DNA of 64,000 nt from Litorimonas sp965205225 (GCA_965205225.1 CBDBFZ010000003.1:1488001-1552000); one strand, 5' to 3'. Shown: positions 25,439 through 34,142, counted from the first letter of the stretch. Program-made: numbers and translations. The notes: generated by a model not told the origin, from the sequence alone.

Positions 25439-26112
25439 TATGCGACCTCTGTCTCGCCCAAAGCACCGAAGCGGCGGTTACGCCCGGTATATTCATCCAG
25501 TGCTGCGATCAGGTGAGTACGGTTGAAATCCGGCCACAAGATATCGGTGAATACGAATTCGGCATAGGCTGCCTGCCAGAGGAGGAAATTCGATACGCGC
25601 TTTTCCCCGCTTGTTCGGATAACAACGTCCGGGTCAGGCTGACCCGCCGTGTCGAAAAATTTTGCGAACTGGACTTCACTTATGTCAGACATGTTTTCTC
25701 CCGTAGCGATTGCACGCTGCACGGCTCGAAGAATTTCATTTCGGCCACCATAATTGAACGCAATGTTCAAATTGAAACTACGGTTAGCCTCGGTTTGTCG
25801 TTCCGCTTTCTCGATCATCTTCAGAACATCTCTGGGCAACCCCTCACGAGTCCCAAGAATTCTAATCCGGACATCTTCGCGTGATAACTGCGCCAGATCT
25901 ACCTCGATATACTCACGCATCAGAGCCATGAGAGCAGCGATTTCAGCCCTGGGCCGAGTCCAGTTTTCAGTAGAAAAACTGTAAAGTGTCAGGTGTTTGA
26001 TACCAATTTCAGAGGTATCTTCGACAATCCGGCGAATCGTCTCCACACCAGCACGATGGCCAAAACGACGCGGACGTTGGCGCGCTTCGGCCCAACGCCC
26101 ATTCCCATCCAT
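25438..26112 (-). CDS. uppS: Undecaprenyl diphosphate synthase (start unclear)
   Basis: Cis-prenyltransferase that makes the C55 lipid carrier for peptidoglycan and LPS. From the first ATG (MDGNGRW, carrying the catalytic Asp) it has 224 residues; LTLYSFSTENW and IRTSGEKRVSNFLLWQ are conserved. The same frame stays open upstream and encodes the conserved first strand (IPQHVAII directly before MDGNGRW, preceded by IAKVETYRGA), but between the upstream in-frame TAA (26218-26220) and 26112 there is no ATG, GTG or TTG. Translation therefore may start at ATC (26166) or ATT (26136), or the true start has been lost. I list the conventional ATG. Confidence 0.88.
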   Translation of the reverse strand: MDGNGRWAEARQRPRRFGHRAGVETIRRIVEDTSEIGIKHLTLYSFSTENWTRPRAEIAALMALMREYIEVDLAQLSREDVRIRILGTREGLPRDVLKMIEKAERQTEANRSFNLNIAFNYGGRNEILRAVQRAIATGENMSDISEVQFAKFFDTAGQPDPDVVIRTSGEKRVSNFLLWQAAYAEFVFTDILWPDFNRTHLIAALDEYTGRNRRFGALGETEVA

Positions 26113-26168
26113 GATAATGGCGACGTGCTGCGGAATTGCGCCCCGATATGTTTCAACCTTTGCGATTG

Positions 26169-26726
26169 TTAGACCTGCATAATCTCTGAAGATTTCTGGC
26201 TCAGAGCGTCGTCGATCTTACCGACAAATTCGTCTGTCGCCGATTGAACATCTTTCTCATGCGCTTTTTGCTCATTCTCGCTCATCTCGCCATCCTTCTC
26301 GAGGCGTTTGAGTGTCGTCATGGCGTCTTTGCGGACATTACGAACAGCGATCTTGGCGTTTTCAGAATAGGTTCCGGCAACCTTCGCCAAGTCCCGGCGG
26401 CGTTCTTCCGTCAATGACGGCATGGGAATACGGAGCGTTGTACCGTCAGTCACAGGATTGAGACCCAGGCTACTCTGGCGCAGCGCTTTTTCGACGGCCG
26501 AAACCATGGTCTTATCCCAGACAGTGACAACCAGCATGCGCGCTTCCGGCACGGAAACGGATCCGATCTGGTGGATCGACATTTCCGAGCCATATACATT
26601 GACGACAACACCATCGAGAAGAGCGGCATTCGCCCGTCCGGTACGAAGCCCGCCGAATTCCTTCCGAAGGGATTCCAGCGCACCATCCATGCGCTTTCGA
26701 TAGTCTGAGATCTTGAACGAGGTCAT
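26169..26726 (-). CDS. frr: Ribosome recycling factor
   Basis: Splits post-termination ribosomes together with EF-G. It has 185 residues, the standard length. Motifs are RMDGALESLRKEFGGLRTGRAN, SVPEARMLVVTVWDK and LNPVTDGTTLRIPMPSLTEERR. A GGAG ribosome site nine bases before the ATG at 26726 decides the start over an in-frame ATG at 26741. It follows pyrH by 42 bases and precedes uppS. Confidence 0.95.
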   Translation of the reverse strand: MTSFKISDYRKRMDGALESLRKEFGGLRTGRANAALLDGVVVNVYGSEMSIHQIGSVSVPEARMLVVTVWDKTMVSAVEKALRQSSLGLNPVTDGTTLRIPMPSLTEERRRDLAKVAGTYSENAKIAVRNVRKDAMTTLKRLEKDGEMSENEQKAHEKDVQSATDEFVGKIDDALSQKSSEIMQV

Positions 26727-26768
26727 AAGCCTGTTCTCCATTGTCTATTAATGATTATAAAGGCCGAA

Positions 26769-27494
26769 TCAGGCCTTTATAATGGTGGACGTACCACGAC
26801 CTGCCATGACAGCATCCAAGCCACCTGTTTCATGCAGGGAAAAAACGATGATCGGAATATCATTTTCCCGCATTAGTGCGATGGCCGACGCGTCCATCAC
26901 TTTCAAGTCATCAGATAACACCTTATGATAGCTTAACGTATCATAGCGCGTTGCATCGGGATTTATCTTCGGATCTGCATTATAGACGCCATCGACTTGC
27001 GTGCCTTTGAGAAGCGTATCACAATCCATCTCCGCCGCCCGCAATGCCGCCGCCGTATCCGTCGTAAAGTATGGATTACCTGTTCCGGCAGCAAAAATCA
27101 CGACACGACCTTTTTCCATATGCCGAACGGCGCGGCGCCGGATGTAGCTTTCACAAACAGTCTGCATCGGGATAGCAGATTGCACCCGCGTCGCAACGCC
27201 GAGCTGTTCCAGCGCGCTTTGCATGGCGAGCGCGTTCATGACGGTCGCGAGCATCCCCATATAATCGGCCGTCGAACGCTCAATGCCCGTGGCCTGCGCC
27301 GAAAGCCCTCGGAAAATATTGCCGGAACCGATCACCAGGGCGATTTGCAATCCTTTGGCATGGCTCGCGGCAACCTCCCCCGCGATGCGAGCTACAGTGT
27401 CGGTGTCGATCCCGTAATCCTGATCCCCCATCAGAGCTTCGCCCGATATCTTCAACAGGACTCGGTTATATTTGTATTTCGATATCAGTCTCAT
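26769..27494 (-). CDS. pyrH: Uridylate kinase (UMP kinase)
   Basis: Phosphorylates UMP to UDP; hexameric amino-acid-kinase fold. It has 241 residues from MRLISKYKY. Visible are RVLLKISGEALMG, the glycine-rich VIGSGNIFRG, GTGNPYFTTDTAAALRA and LKVMDASAIALMREND. A start five codons upstream (27509) has no ribosome site, whereas GAG sits eight bases before 27494. It is normally directly downstream of tsf; here a terminator and an IS remnant lie between, so it may use its own promoter. Confidence 0.94.
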   Translation of the reverse strand: MRLISKYKYNRVLLKISGEALMGDQDYGIDTDTVARIAGEVAASHAKGLQIALVIGSGNIFRGLSAQATGIERSTADYMGMLATVMNALAMQSALEQLGVATRVQSAIPMQTVCESYIRRRAVRHMEKGRVVIFAAGTGNPYFTTDTAAALRAAEMDCDTLLKGTQVDGVYNADPKINPDATRYDTLSYHKVLSDDLKVMDASAIALMRENDIPIIVFSLHETGGLDAVMAGRGTSTIIKA

Positions 27495-27567
27495 TGCCCA
27501 TCTCGTCATTCACGACTATCGGCAGCTCTATCGTAGCAAGGCCATATATCCAAGAAGCAGCACGTAC

Positions 27568-27597
27568 AAAAAAGCTAGCTCCGGATTGCGCCGGAGC
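27568..27597 (-). terminator. Rho-independent terminator upstream of pyrH
   Basis: On the minus strand a 7-bp GC-rich stem (GCTCCGG, loop CGCAAT, CCGGAGC; 27597-27578) is followed by TAGC and six T (27573-27568). This would end the transcript coming from rpsB-tsf (and the IS remnant) before pyrH, so pyrH-frr-uppS should have a separate promoter in the roughly 70 bases that follow. Confidence 0.75.
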
Positions 27598-27626
27598 AGG
27601 CCATACACGTTTCGCAGACTTAACTA

Positions 27627-28185
27627 GGCTGCGGTTACATTTTAACTTTTATGGATTTCTTTTGTTTGCGAACACTGGTTCAAAACTTTCTTTTGGAGGG
27701 AAATCATGGATCGATAGGAGTTCCGCGATGACCAATGGGCGATTATAGAACCTTTTGTTCCGGGCGCGCCGCTTAAAAAAGAGCTAAACATCCCGATGTT
27801 GGGCCGCCCCCGTGGCGGGTTTGGCACAAAACGCCATGTCGTAAGCGAAGTTTTGGTGCTTCCCCTGCGATTTGAGGCAGGTCTAGGGTTTGAACACGAC
27901 ATGAAACAGGCTCATGGCCTGATTAAAGGCTTGCAGGCCAAAGATGTACTGGCAGATAAGGCCTATGATGCGGATAGTTTGATCCAGACATCCACGATAA
28001 TAATGCCAAGGCCTATATCCCGCCTGAAACCAACCGTCTTGAATAACGCGCCTACGACAAAGATCTCTATAAGGAGCGCAATCAGCTCGAACCTATGTTC
28101 GGCAAACTCATCAAAACATGCATGGGATCCATCAAACGCGCCGCAATATATCTATAGCTCAAATAGTTGAAATGTAACCACAGCC
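27627..28185 (+). mobile_element. Internally deleted IS5-family remnant, 559 bp
   Basis: The inverted ends match closely: left GGCTGCGGTTACATTTTAACT (27627 on) and right in reverse GGCTGTGGTTACATTTCAACT (from 28185). TA flanks both sides (27625-27626 and 28186-28187). The coding part is a shortened transposase frame (27706-28167) that lacks the first catalytic region. It is shorter than a full element and could only move using a transposase from elsewhere. It lies between tsf and pyrH, two genes that are usually adjacent. Confidence 0.88.
27706..28167 (+). pseudogene. Truncated IS5-family transposase with stops and deletion
   Basis: A strong GGAGGG ribosome site precedes an ATG whose fourth codon is TAG (MDR-stop). 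The frame then continues with FRDDQWAIIEPFVPG, jumps by internal deletion to GRPRGGFGTKRHVV, and reaches DVLADKAYDAD (second catalytic Asp). It then shifts frame; the remaining IS5 C-terminal motifs (AKAYIPPETNRLE, then YDKDLYKERNQLEPMFGKL) are in another frame with a stop between them. No active enzyme is possible. Confidence 0.85.
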
Positions 28186-28227
28186 TAATGCTTCAATACG
28201 ACCTAACCTTTCAGGACAGCAACTTCT

Positions 28228-29115
28228 TCAGCAAAATTTTTCTCTTTTCTCAATATTTTCGCCGACAGTCAAGCGGACAAAACCCGCCAACTTGATGTCA
28301 GCACCAAGGGCTTTGCCTTCGTCTTCCAAGATTGTCTCGATAGACCGTTCGCCGTCCATCACGAAAATCTGAGTCGCCAATACGCTCTCCTTGAAGAACT
28401 TCTGCATGCGGCCATCGACCATCTTGTCGACGATGTTATCAGGCTTGCTGGATTCGAGTGCTTCCGCTTTCAGCATTTCACGCTCTTTGGCCACAAGCAT
28501 CGGATCAAGATCCACAACCGTGTTTGCCAGAGGCGCCGTTGCTGCCACATGCATAGCGATTTTCTTGGCCAGATCGTACAGCTTCGCAACGTCACCGGAC
28601 GATTCGAGTGCCACAAGCACACCGATCTTGCCCATGTCGGTCGCCACAGCATTATGAATGTAGGACGCCACAACGCCTTCAATCACAGCTAGGGCTTCCA
28701 TGCGGCGGAAGGACATGTTCTCACCGATCTTACCACCGACCAGTTCCGTCAGATATTCAGTAACGGACTTTCCGCCTTCCAGTTCGGCAGATGCAAGGGC
28801 TTCGGAACTATCGAAATCCAGACCGCGTGTGGCGATCTTGGCAACTGTTTGCTGGAATATTTCATTCCGGGCCACGAAATCAGTTTCGGAATTGACCTCA
28901 ACCACGACACCTTTGGTGCCTTTGGTTGCAGCCGCAACAAGACCTTCCGCAGCAACGCGGGCCGCCTTCTTGTCCGCTTTCGCGATGCCTTTCTTACGCA
29001 ACCAATCGACCGCAGCGTCCATGTCGCCATTCGTTTCGTTGAGTGCTTTCTTGCAGTCCATAATACCTGCGCTGGTTTTGTTGCGCAGCTCTTTGACAAT
29101 TGCGGCAGTTATCAC
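28228..29115 (-). CDS. tsf: Elongation factor Ts, C-terminus frameshifted
   Basis: Nucleotide exchange factor for EF-Tu. It has 295 residues. The N-terminal UBA-like part has TSAGIMDCKKAL; the core has VNSETDFVARNE, the EF-Tu contact region. I chose the GTG at 29115 because GAGAG lies seven bases before it and MITAAIVKELR matches the family; an ATG at 29133 has no ribosome site. The 3' end is odd. The frame stops at GENIEKREKFC, but dropping one base of the A5T4 run (28234-28242) restores a natural ending, AEEVAVLKG then TAG at 28203-28205. This is a one-base frameshift or a homopolymer sequencing error. Confidence 0.9.
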   Translation of the reverse strand: MITAAIVKELRNKTSAGIMDCKKALNETNGDMDAAVDWLRKKGIAKADKKAARVAAEGLVAAATKGTKGVVVEVNSETDFVARNEIFQQTVAKIATRGLDFDSSEALASAELEGGKSVTEYLTELVGGKIGENMSFRRMEALAVIEGVVASYIHNAVATDMGKIGVLVALESSGDVAKLYDLAKKIAMHVAATAPLANTVVDLDPMLVAKEREMLKAEALESSKPDNIVDKMVDGRMQKFFKESVLATQIFVMDGERSIETILEDEGKALGADIKLAGFVRLTVGENIEKREKFC

Positions 29116-29150
29116 TATGGGTCTCTCAATCATTGGAATGTAACAGGGTT

Positions 29151-29174
29151 CGCGCCGCAGATAGGTGCGGCGCG
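29151..29174. other. Strong intergenic hairpin between rpsB and tsf
   Basis: A perfect 9-bp inverted repeat, CGCGCCGCA (29151-29159) and TGCGGCGCG (29166-29174), encloses a six-base loop. In the rpsB-to-tsf direction it is not followed by a T-tract, so it is not a standard terminator. It could be a processing or pausing site that sets the S2 to EF-Ts ratio; that role is inference. Confidence 0.6.
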
Positions 29175-29198
29175 TAGCATTTTAAAGACGTAGTCGCC

Positions 29199-30320
29199 TT
29201 AGGATGCTTTTTCAGCTACCACTTGGTCGACTTTAGCGCAGGGTTGACCACCGGCTAGTATGTCTTTGGCTTGCTTGACCCATTCGCCGGATTGGATTTT
29301 ACCACCCAAGCTGAGTGCCTCATCAAGCTCGCCAATCTTCCCATCCGAGAGATTGGCGATAACTTCCAACGAGGTGATACCGACTGCTTCAAGTTTTTCC
29401 TTATAGACCGGATCAATTCCGTCGATCAGCGCAATATCGCTCAGCGTGGGGACTATCGCCGCAATCTGCTCAGAGGTTGCGGACTCGGTCGTGAGTGGTT
29501 CAGCCGCAGGCGCTTCTGCCGGAACAGCAACTGGAGCTTCAGCTGCCTCAGGTGTAGCTTCTTCCGGCGCCGCCATATTCATGGCCATTTCCTCAGGGTT
29601 TTCGGACGCACCGATGTCCTGACCCAGAGACGCTTGAGCTTCTGTCATGCCGTCGAGGACTGAATCAGCCATCAGTTCGCAGTAGAGCTGGATGGCGCGC
29701 GCGGCATCATCATTGCCCGGAATTGGAATATCCGTTTCACCCGGATCGCAATTCGTGTCGAGGATGGCGACCACTGTAATGCCGAGACAACGGGCTTCTT
29801 TAATGGCAATGTTTTCCTTATTCGTATCGATCACGAACATCAGGTCGGGCTTACCGCCCATATCCTTGATACCGCCCAGAGTTCGGTCAAGACGCTCACG
29901 TTCGCGGGCCAGGTTGAGCAATTCCTTCTTGGTCAGACCAGCCTGGTTCGGATCCATGCTGTCCAGCTGTTTCAGACGCGCAATCGAATTGGACACAGTC
30001 TGCCAGTTTGTCAGCATACCGCCGAGCCAACGGTGATTGACGTAATATTGGGCGCAGCGCTTTGCCGCTTGCGCCACAGGATCGGATGCCGCACGCTTTG
30101 TGCCGACGAACAGAACGCGGCCACCTTTGGCAGCCACATCGCGAACTTCTTTCAGCGCCTGATGCAGGAGCAGAACAGTCTGTGACAGATCGAGAATGTG
30201 AATATTGGAGCGCGCGCCGAAGATGTACGGAGCCATTCTCGGATTCCAGCGGTGTGTCTGGTGGCCGAAATGGACGCCCGCTTCAAGCAATTGGCGCATT
30301 GAAAAGTTTGGAAGAGCCAT
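29199..30320 (-). CDS. rpsB: 30S ribosomal protein S2 with C-terminal HhH-like extension
   Basis: Small-subunit protein on the back of the 30S head, needed for S1 binding. Residues 1-235 are ordinary S2 (MRQLLEAGVHFGHQTHRWNP, FVGTKRAASDPV, NHRWLGGMLTNW, GNDDAARAIQLYCE). After that come an Ala/Pro/Glu-rich linker (about 240-290) and a folded-looking module at about 294-355 with LIDGIDPVYKEKLEAVGI and GEWVKQAKDI. The same type of module ends NuoE in this window. Total length is 373, well over the usual 240-260. An AAGGAG ribosome site is seven bases before the ATG. Confidence 0.96.
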   Translation of the reverse strand: MALPNFSMRQLLEAGVHFGHQTHRWNPRMAPYIFGARSNIHILDLSQTVLLLHQALKEVRDVAAKGGRVLFVGTKRAASDPVAQAAKRCAQYYVNHRWLGGMLTNWQTVSNSIARLKQLDSMDPNQAGLTKKELLNLARERERLDRTLGGIKDMGGKPDLMFVIDTNKENIAIKEARCLGITVVAILDTNCDPGETDIPIPGNDDAARAIQLYCELMADSVLDGMTEAQASLGQDIGASENPEEMAMNMAAPEEATPEAAEAPVAVPAEAPAAEPLTTESATSEQIAAIVPTLSDIALIDGIDPVYKEKLEAVGITSLEVIANLSDGKIGELDEALSLGGKIQSGEWVKQAKDILAGGQPCAKVDQVVAEKAS

Positions 30321-30503
30321 GGATATCTCCTTCTTCCGGTTAGCCTAAGTGCGGGGTTGAGGGAGCCAGAAAACTATCTGGTCCCACCGGAACTGACGTT
30401 TGCGCTATATGCACAGGGCCAAAACCCGCACGCGAATTGATGCACCGCACATAGAGGTTTCAAATAGGCTCGCAAGGATAAAATTCAGACCCGGAATCGT
30501 CTG

Positions 30504-33500
30504 TCAAGCCACTATCTCTTCAATTGTCTCAATCGACTGGTTAGCCTTGAGCGCCTTACGAATATCCAGATCGATAGCCCACCGTCCCCTCAATCGCCAT
30601 CGCGCTTCCCGCTCAGGTGTTAGCGGTACGGACAGTTCAATCACGCCCGAATGAAGATGCGGCGCATCGCGCAATGTGCAGAGCATCGCTTCAAGCTCAT
30701 CCAGCGTTGTCGCCTCAGCATTGCGCAACCGAATTCGCAGACCTCTTGGCGGTGCCAGATCATCCATATCGGATGTCGACGCTGAGAGGAGCTGAACAGA
30801 TTGAGCAAAGAAACGCGTATCGCCGCCCTCACCTTCAACACGAACCTCGCAAATCACCGCATTGCCAACACTCATGATCTCGCGTTTTTCGAACAGCAGA
30901 TCTTCGCGTACAAAAAGCTCATATTCGCCTGTCGGGTCAGACAGGCCGAGATAGGCAAAGCGCTTGCCATGTTTGGAACTGCGTTCCTGACGGCGGCGGA
31001 CGATACCCCCCATGCGGAAGTTTCTTTTTCCGGATACGGTTAGATCCTCAAGCCTGTCGGACAGTACGACCCTGTCACTCTGGTCCCGTATATGTTCATC
31101 GAGCGGGTGACCGCCAAGATAGAAGCCGACCGCGCCAAATTCATGCTCCAGTGCCTCAACCGTTGACCAGCCTGTTCTGACATTCAGATCTGGGTCCGGC
31201 GTCGCCCCCACAATGTCTCCAAAGAGATTGTCTTGTGTCGATTCCCGTTCCTGTGCCGCCAGAACGCCCACTTTCTGAAGCATTTCAGCTGAGGCGAGAG
31301 CCGTTGCGCGAGATAGGCCGAGGCTGTCAAACGCCCCTGCCCGAGCCAGATTTTCCATAGCCCGTTTGTTGATGATCCGCATATCCACGCGGCGAGCAAA
31401 GTCATAGATGTCCGTGAATGCTCCGCTGCTCTTTCGAACCGAAACGACATGTTTCATCGCCTCAAGGCCAACATTTTTAAGTGCGCCCAGCGCATATAGC
31501 ACCTTCCCATCTGCGACATCAAAGTTTGCCATTGATCGATTGACGCAAGGCGGAAGAATGTCGACGCCGATCCGTTTCGCTTCTTGGAAGAAGAAGGCGA
31601 GTTTTTCTACCACGCTCAGATCGAGGCTCATGATAGCGGCCATGAAATGAGTCGGATATAAAGCTTTTAAATAAGCTGTCTGGAAGGAAATCAGTGCATA
31701 AGCGATCGCATGCGACTTGTTAAAGCCATACCCCGCAAACTCATTGACCAGATCAAAAATACCAGCGGCTTGCTGACGATCAACCCCGCGTTCCACGGCA
31801 CCATCGATGAACTTGTCTTTCTGTAGGTCCATTTTCGCCTGGTCTTTCTTACCCATAGCACGGCGCAGAAGATCGGCATCGCCGAGTGTGAAACCCGACA
31901 GGATCTTGGCAATCTCCATCACCTGTTCCTGATAGATGATGATCCCGTAAGTCTCCTCCAGCAGATCCTTGAGCGCAGGATGCGGATAATCGATTTCCTG
32001 GCGTCCAAATTTACGTTCGATGAAGTCCGGAATGTTACGCATCGGACCGGGACGATAGAGCGAGATAATCGCGGTCAGTTCTTCAATCGAATCCGGTTTC
32101 AGCTTGCGAAGTGCGTCCCGCATTCCGGAGCTTTCCAACTGGAAAACTCCGGCCGTCAACCCTTTGGCGAGTGGCTTATAGGCGTCAGGCTGATCCAGAC
32201 TGATTGTTGTGAGATCAATGGCGATACCATCCTTACGGAGCAGCCGAAGACATCGGTCAATCACGGTCAAAGTCTTCAGTCCCAGAAAGTCAAACTTTAC
32301 CAGGCCGGCCTTCTCGGCCCATTTCATCGTGAATTGTGTGGCCGGGATTTCAGACCGTGGATCGCGATAGAGCGGAACCAGCTCTATCAGCGGACGATCG
32401 CCAATCACAATGCCGGCTGCATGCGTTGATGCGTTCCGGTAAAGGCCTTCCAGCGACAAGGCTGTGTTGAGCAGGCGTTTGACTTTTGGGTCGGAGCGCC
32501 GCGCGTCCTGCAGTGAGGATTCTATGTTAATGGCCTGTTGCAAGGTCACAGAGTTTGCCGGATTATTCGGAACCATCTTAGCCAGACGGTCAACCTGACC
32601 CAGCGGCATCTGCATCACCCGGCCAACATCGCGCACGACCGCGCGTGCCTGTAGCGTTCCGAAGGTAATGATCTGAGCTACTTGTCCGTCGCCATATTTG
32701 TTCCGGACATAGTCAATCACTTCCCCCCGGCGTTCCTGGCAGAAATCGATATCGAAATCCGGCATGGATACCCGTTCCGGATTGAGGAAACGTTCAAACA
32801 GAAGACCGTATCTCAACGGGTCGAGATCGGTGATAGTCAAGGCCCAGGCCACGACTGAGCCTGCACCGGAGCCCCGCCCCGGACCAACTGGAATGTCCTG
32901 TGTCTTGGCCCATTTGATGAAGTCCGAAACGATCAGGAAATATCCCGGAAACCCCATTTCAGTAATGATACCAAGTTCATAATCCAGCCTTTCAAAGTAA
33001 GTCTCGCGCGGCTCTGCCAGTTCAATGACTTCCAAACGCGCTTCCAGACCCGCTCGCGCCTGATCTGTCAGGATCTGGTCTTCAGACTGCGATCCATCTC
33101 CGAAATTCGGCAGGATTGGTGCGCGCTTGGGCGCGCGAAAGGCGCAGCGCTGGGCAATGACCAACGTATTCATCAACGCTTCCGGGATATCCTCGAACAG
33201 AGCCGTCATCTCTTCTGTCGATTTAAGATAATGTCGCGGTGTCAGCTTGCGACGATCCTGCTCCAGCACATAGGAGCCCTCACTCATCGCCAGCAACGTA
33301 TCATGGGCGTCATACATTTCAGGGCCAAGGAAATAGGGCTCGTTGGTTGCCACTAAAGGCAGATCTAATCTATAAGCCATCTCAAGCAGCGCTGGTTCTG
33401 CCTGAGTCTGTTGCGGCAAGCCGTGACGTTGCAATTCGATATAGAGACGCTCTGGAAACAGGGCGACAAGCCGGTTCAACCAAAGCTCCGCTTCCTCAGG

Positions 33501-33959
33501 CCGTCCGACCGCGAGAAGTTGATTCAGAGCGCCGTCCAGACCGCCAGTCAAAGCAATGACTCCGTCTGTCCGCCCCTCAAAGGCGCTGAGCTTTACGTGG
33601 GGGACATCTGTCGAATCAACGTCGAGATAAGCCGCCGAGGATAGCGCCATCAGATTGCCATAACCGAGCTCACTCTGAGCCAATAGAACAACCGTTCCAT
33701 CAGGGTCACACCGCAACTGACCGGGTTGGCGTTCACCCTCCAGATCGACCGATAGCGTGACGCCAATGATGGGCTGTACGCCGGCACCGCTCATCACCTC
33801 GGAAAATTCCAGAGCGCCGCAGAGATTATTGGTGTCCGTGATGGCGATGGCAGGTTGGCGGTATTTCGCCACACATGTTGCCGTTTCCTTCATCCTTAAT
33901 GCACCTTCAAGCATCGAATAGGGTGAGCGCATTCTAAGATGAACGAAATCACGAGCCAT
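30504..33959 (-). CDS. dnaE: DNA polymerase III alpha subunit
   Basis: Replicative DNA polymerase. It has 1151 residues. The N-terminal PHP domain starts FVHLRMRSPYS (Arg11 where the E. coli protein has the PHP histidine of HLRVHS), with AIAITDTNNLCGALEF next. The polymerase core includes GPGRGSGAGSVVAWAL and PDFDIDFC, which carries the catalytic Asp pair. HhH and OB-fold regions follow, and the C-terminus binds tau. ATG at 33959 is preferred to a TTG one codon earlier. It is divergent from the permease gene and upstream of rpsB by 183 bp. Confidence 0.96.
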   Translation of the reverse strand: MARDFVHLRMRSPYSMLEGALRMKETATCVAKYRQPAIAITDTNNLCGALEFSEVMSGAGVQPIIGVTLSVDLEGERQPGQLRCDPDGTVVLLAQSELGYGNLMALSSAAYLDVDSTDVPHVKLSAFEGRTDGVIALTGGLDGALNQLLAVGRPEEAELWLNRLVALFPERLYIELQRHGLPQQTQAEPALLEMAYRLDLPLVATNEPYFLGPEMYDAHDTLLAMSEGSYVLEQDRRKLTPRHYLKSTEEMTALFEDIPEALMNTLVIAQRCAFRAPKRAPILPNFGDGSQSEDQILTDQARAGLEARLEVIELAEPRETYFERLDYELGIITEMGFPGYFLIVSDFIKWAKTQDIPVGPGRGSGAGSVVAWALTITDLDPLRYGLLFERFLNPERVSMPDFDIDFCQERRGEVIDYVRNKYGDGQVAQIITFGTLQARAVVRDVGRVMQMPLGQVDRLAKMVPNNPANSVTLQQAINIESSLQDARRSDPKVKRLLNTALSLEGLYRNASTHAAGIVIGDRPLIELVPLYRDPRSEIPATQFTMKWAEKAGLVKFDFLGLKTLTVIDRCLRLLRKDGIAIDLTTISLDQPDAYKPLAKGLTAGVFQLESSGMRDALRKLKPDSIEELTAIISLYRPGPMRNIPDFIERKFGRQEIDYPHPALKDLLEETYGIIIYQEQVMEIAKILSGFTLGDADLLRRAMGKKDQAKMDLQKDKFIDGAVERGVDRQQAAGIFDLVNEFAGYGFNKSHAIAYALISFQTAYLKALYPTHFMAAIMSLDLSVVEKLAFFFQEAKRIGVDILPPCVNRSMANFDVADGKVLYALGALKNVGLEAMKHVVSVRKSSGAFTDIYDFARRVDMRIINKRAMENLARAGAFDSLGLSRATALASAEMLQKVGVLAAQERESTQDNLFGDIVGATPDPDLNVRTGWSTVEALEHEFGAVGFYLGGHPLDEHIRDQSDRVVLSDRLEDLTVSGKRNFRMGGIVRRRQERSSKHGKRFAYLGLSDPTGEYELFVREDLLFEKREIMSVGNAVICEVRVEGEGGDTRFFAQSVQLLSASTSDMDDLAPPRGLRIRLRNAEATTLDELEAMLCTLRDAPHLHSGVIELSVPLTPEREARWRLRGRWAIDLDIRKALKANQSIETIEEIVA

Positions 33960-34112
33960 CAATCTGATCTAACCTTCAAGCACCATCATCCAGACCGACA
34001 TTATGATCACGAATGTTGCCAAAACGATAGCGGCTCAAAGGTCCTGCGCGAACTGCTTCATCAGGGTTATCCCCCTTTTCTCCTCTTATGTTGCCGCTTT
34101 GTTCTGTTTACT

Positions 34113-34142
34113 TTGTTCCAAAGCCAAGCAACTGGGTATAAT
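34113..34142 (+). promoter_or_regulatory. Candidate sigma-70 promoter for the permease
   Basis: TTGTTC (34113-34118) and a perfect TATAAT (34137-34142) are separated by 18 bases. The predicted start of transcription, about 34149, lies some 70 bases before the ATG at 34222. It also lies inside the longer open frame that begins at 34003, which argues for the downstream start. Confidence 0.55.
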
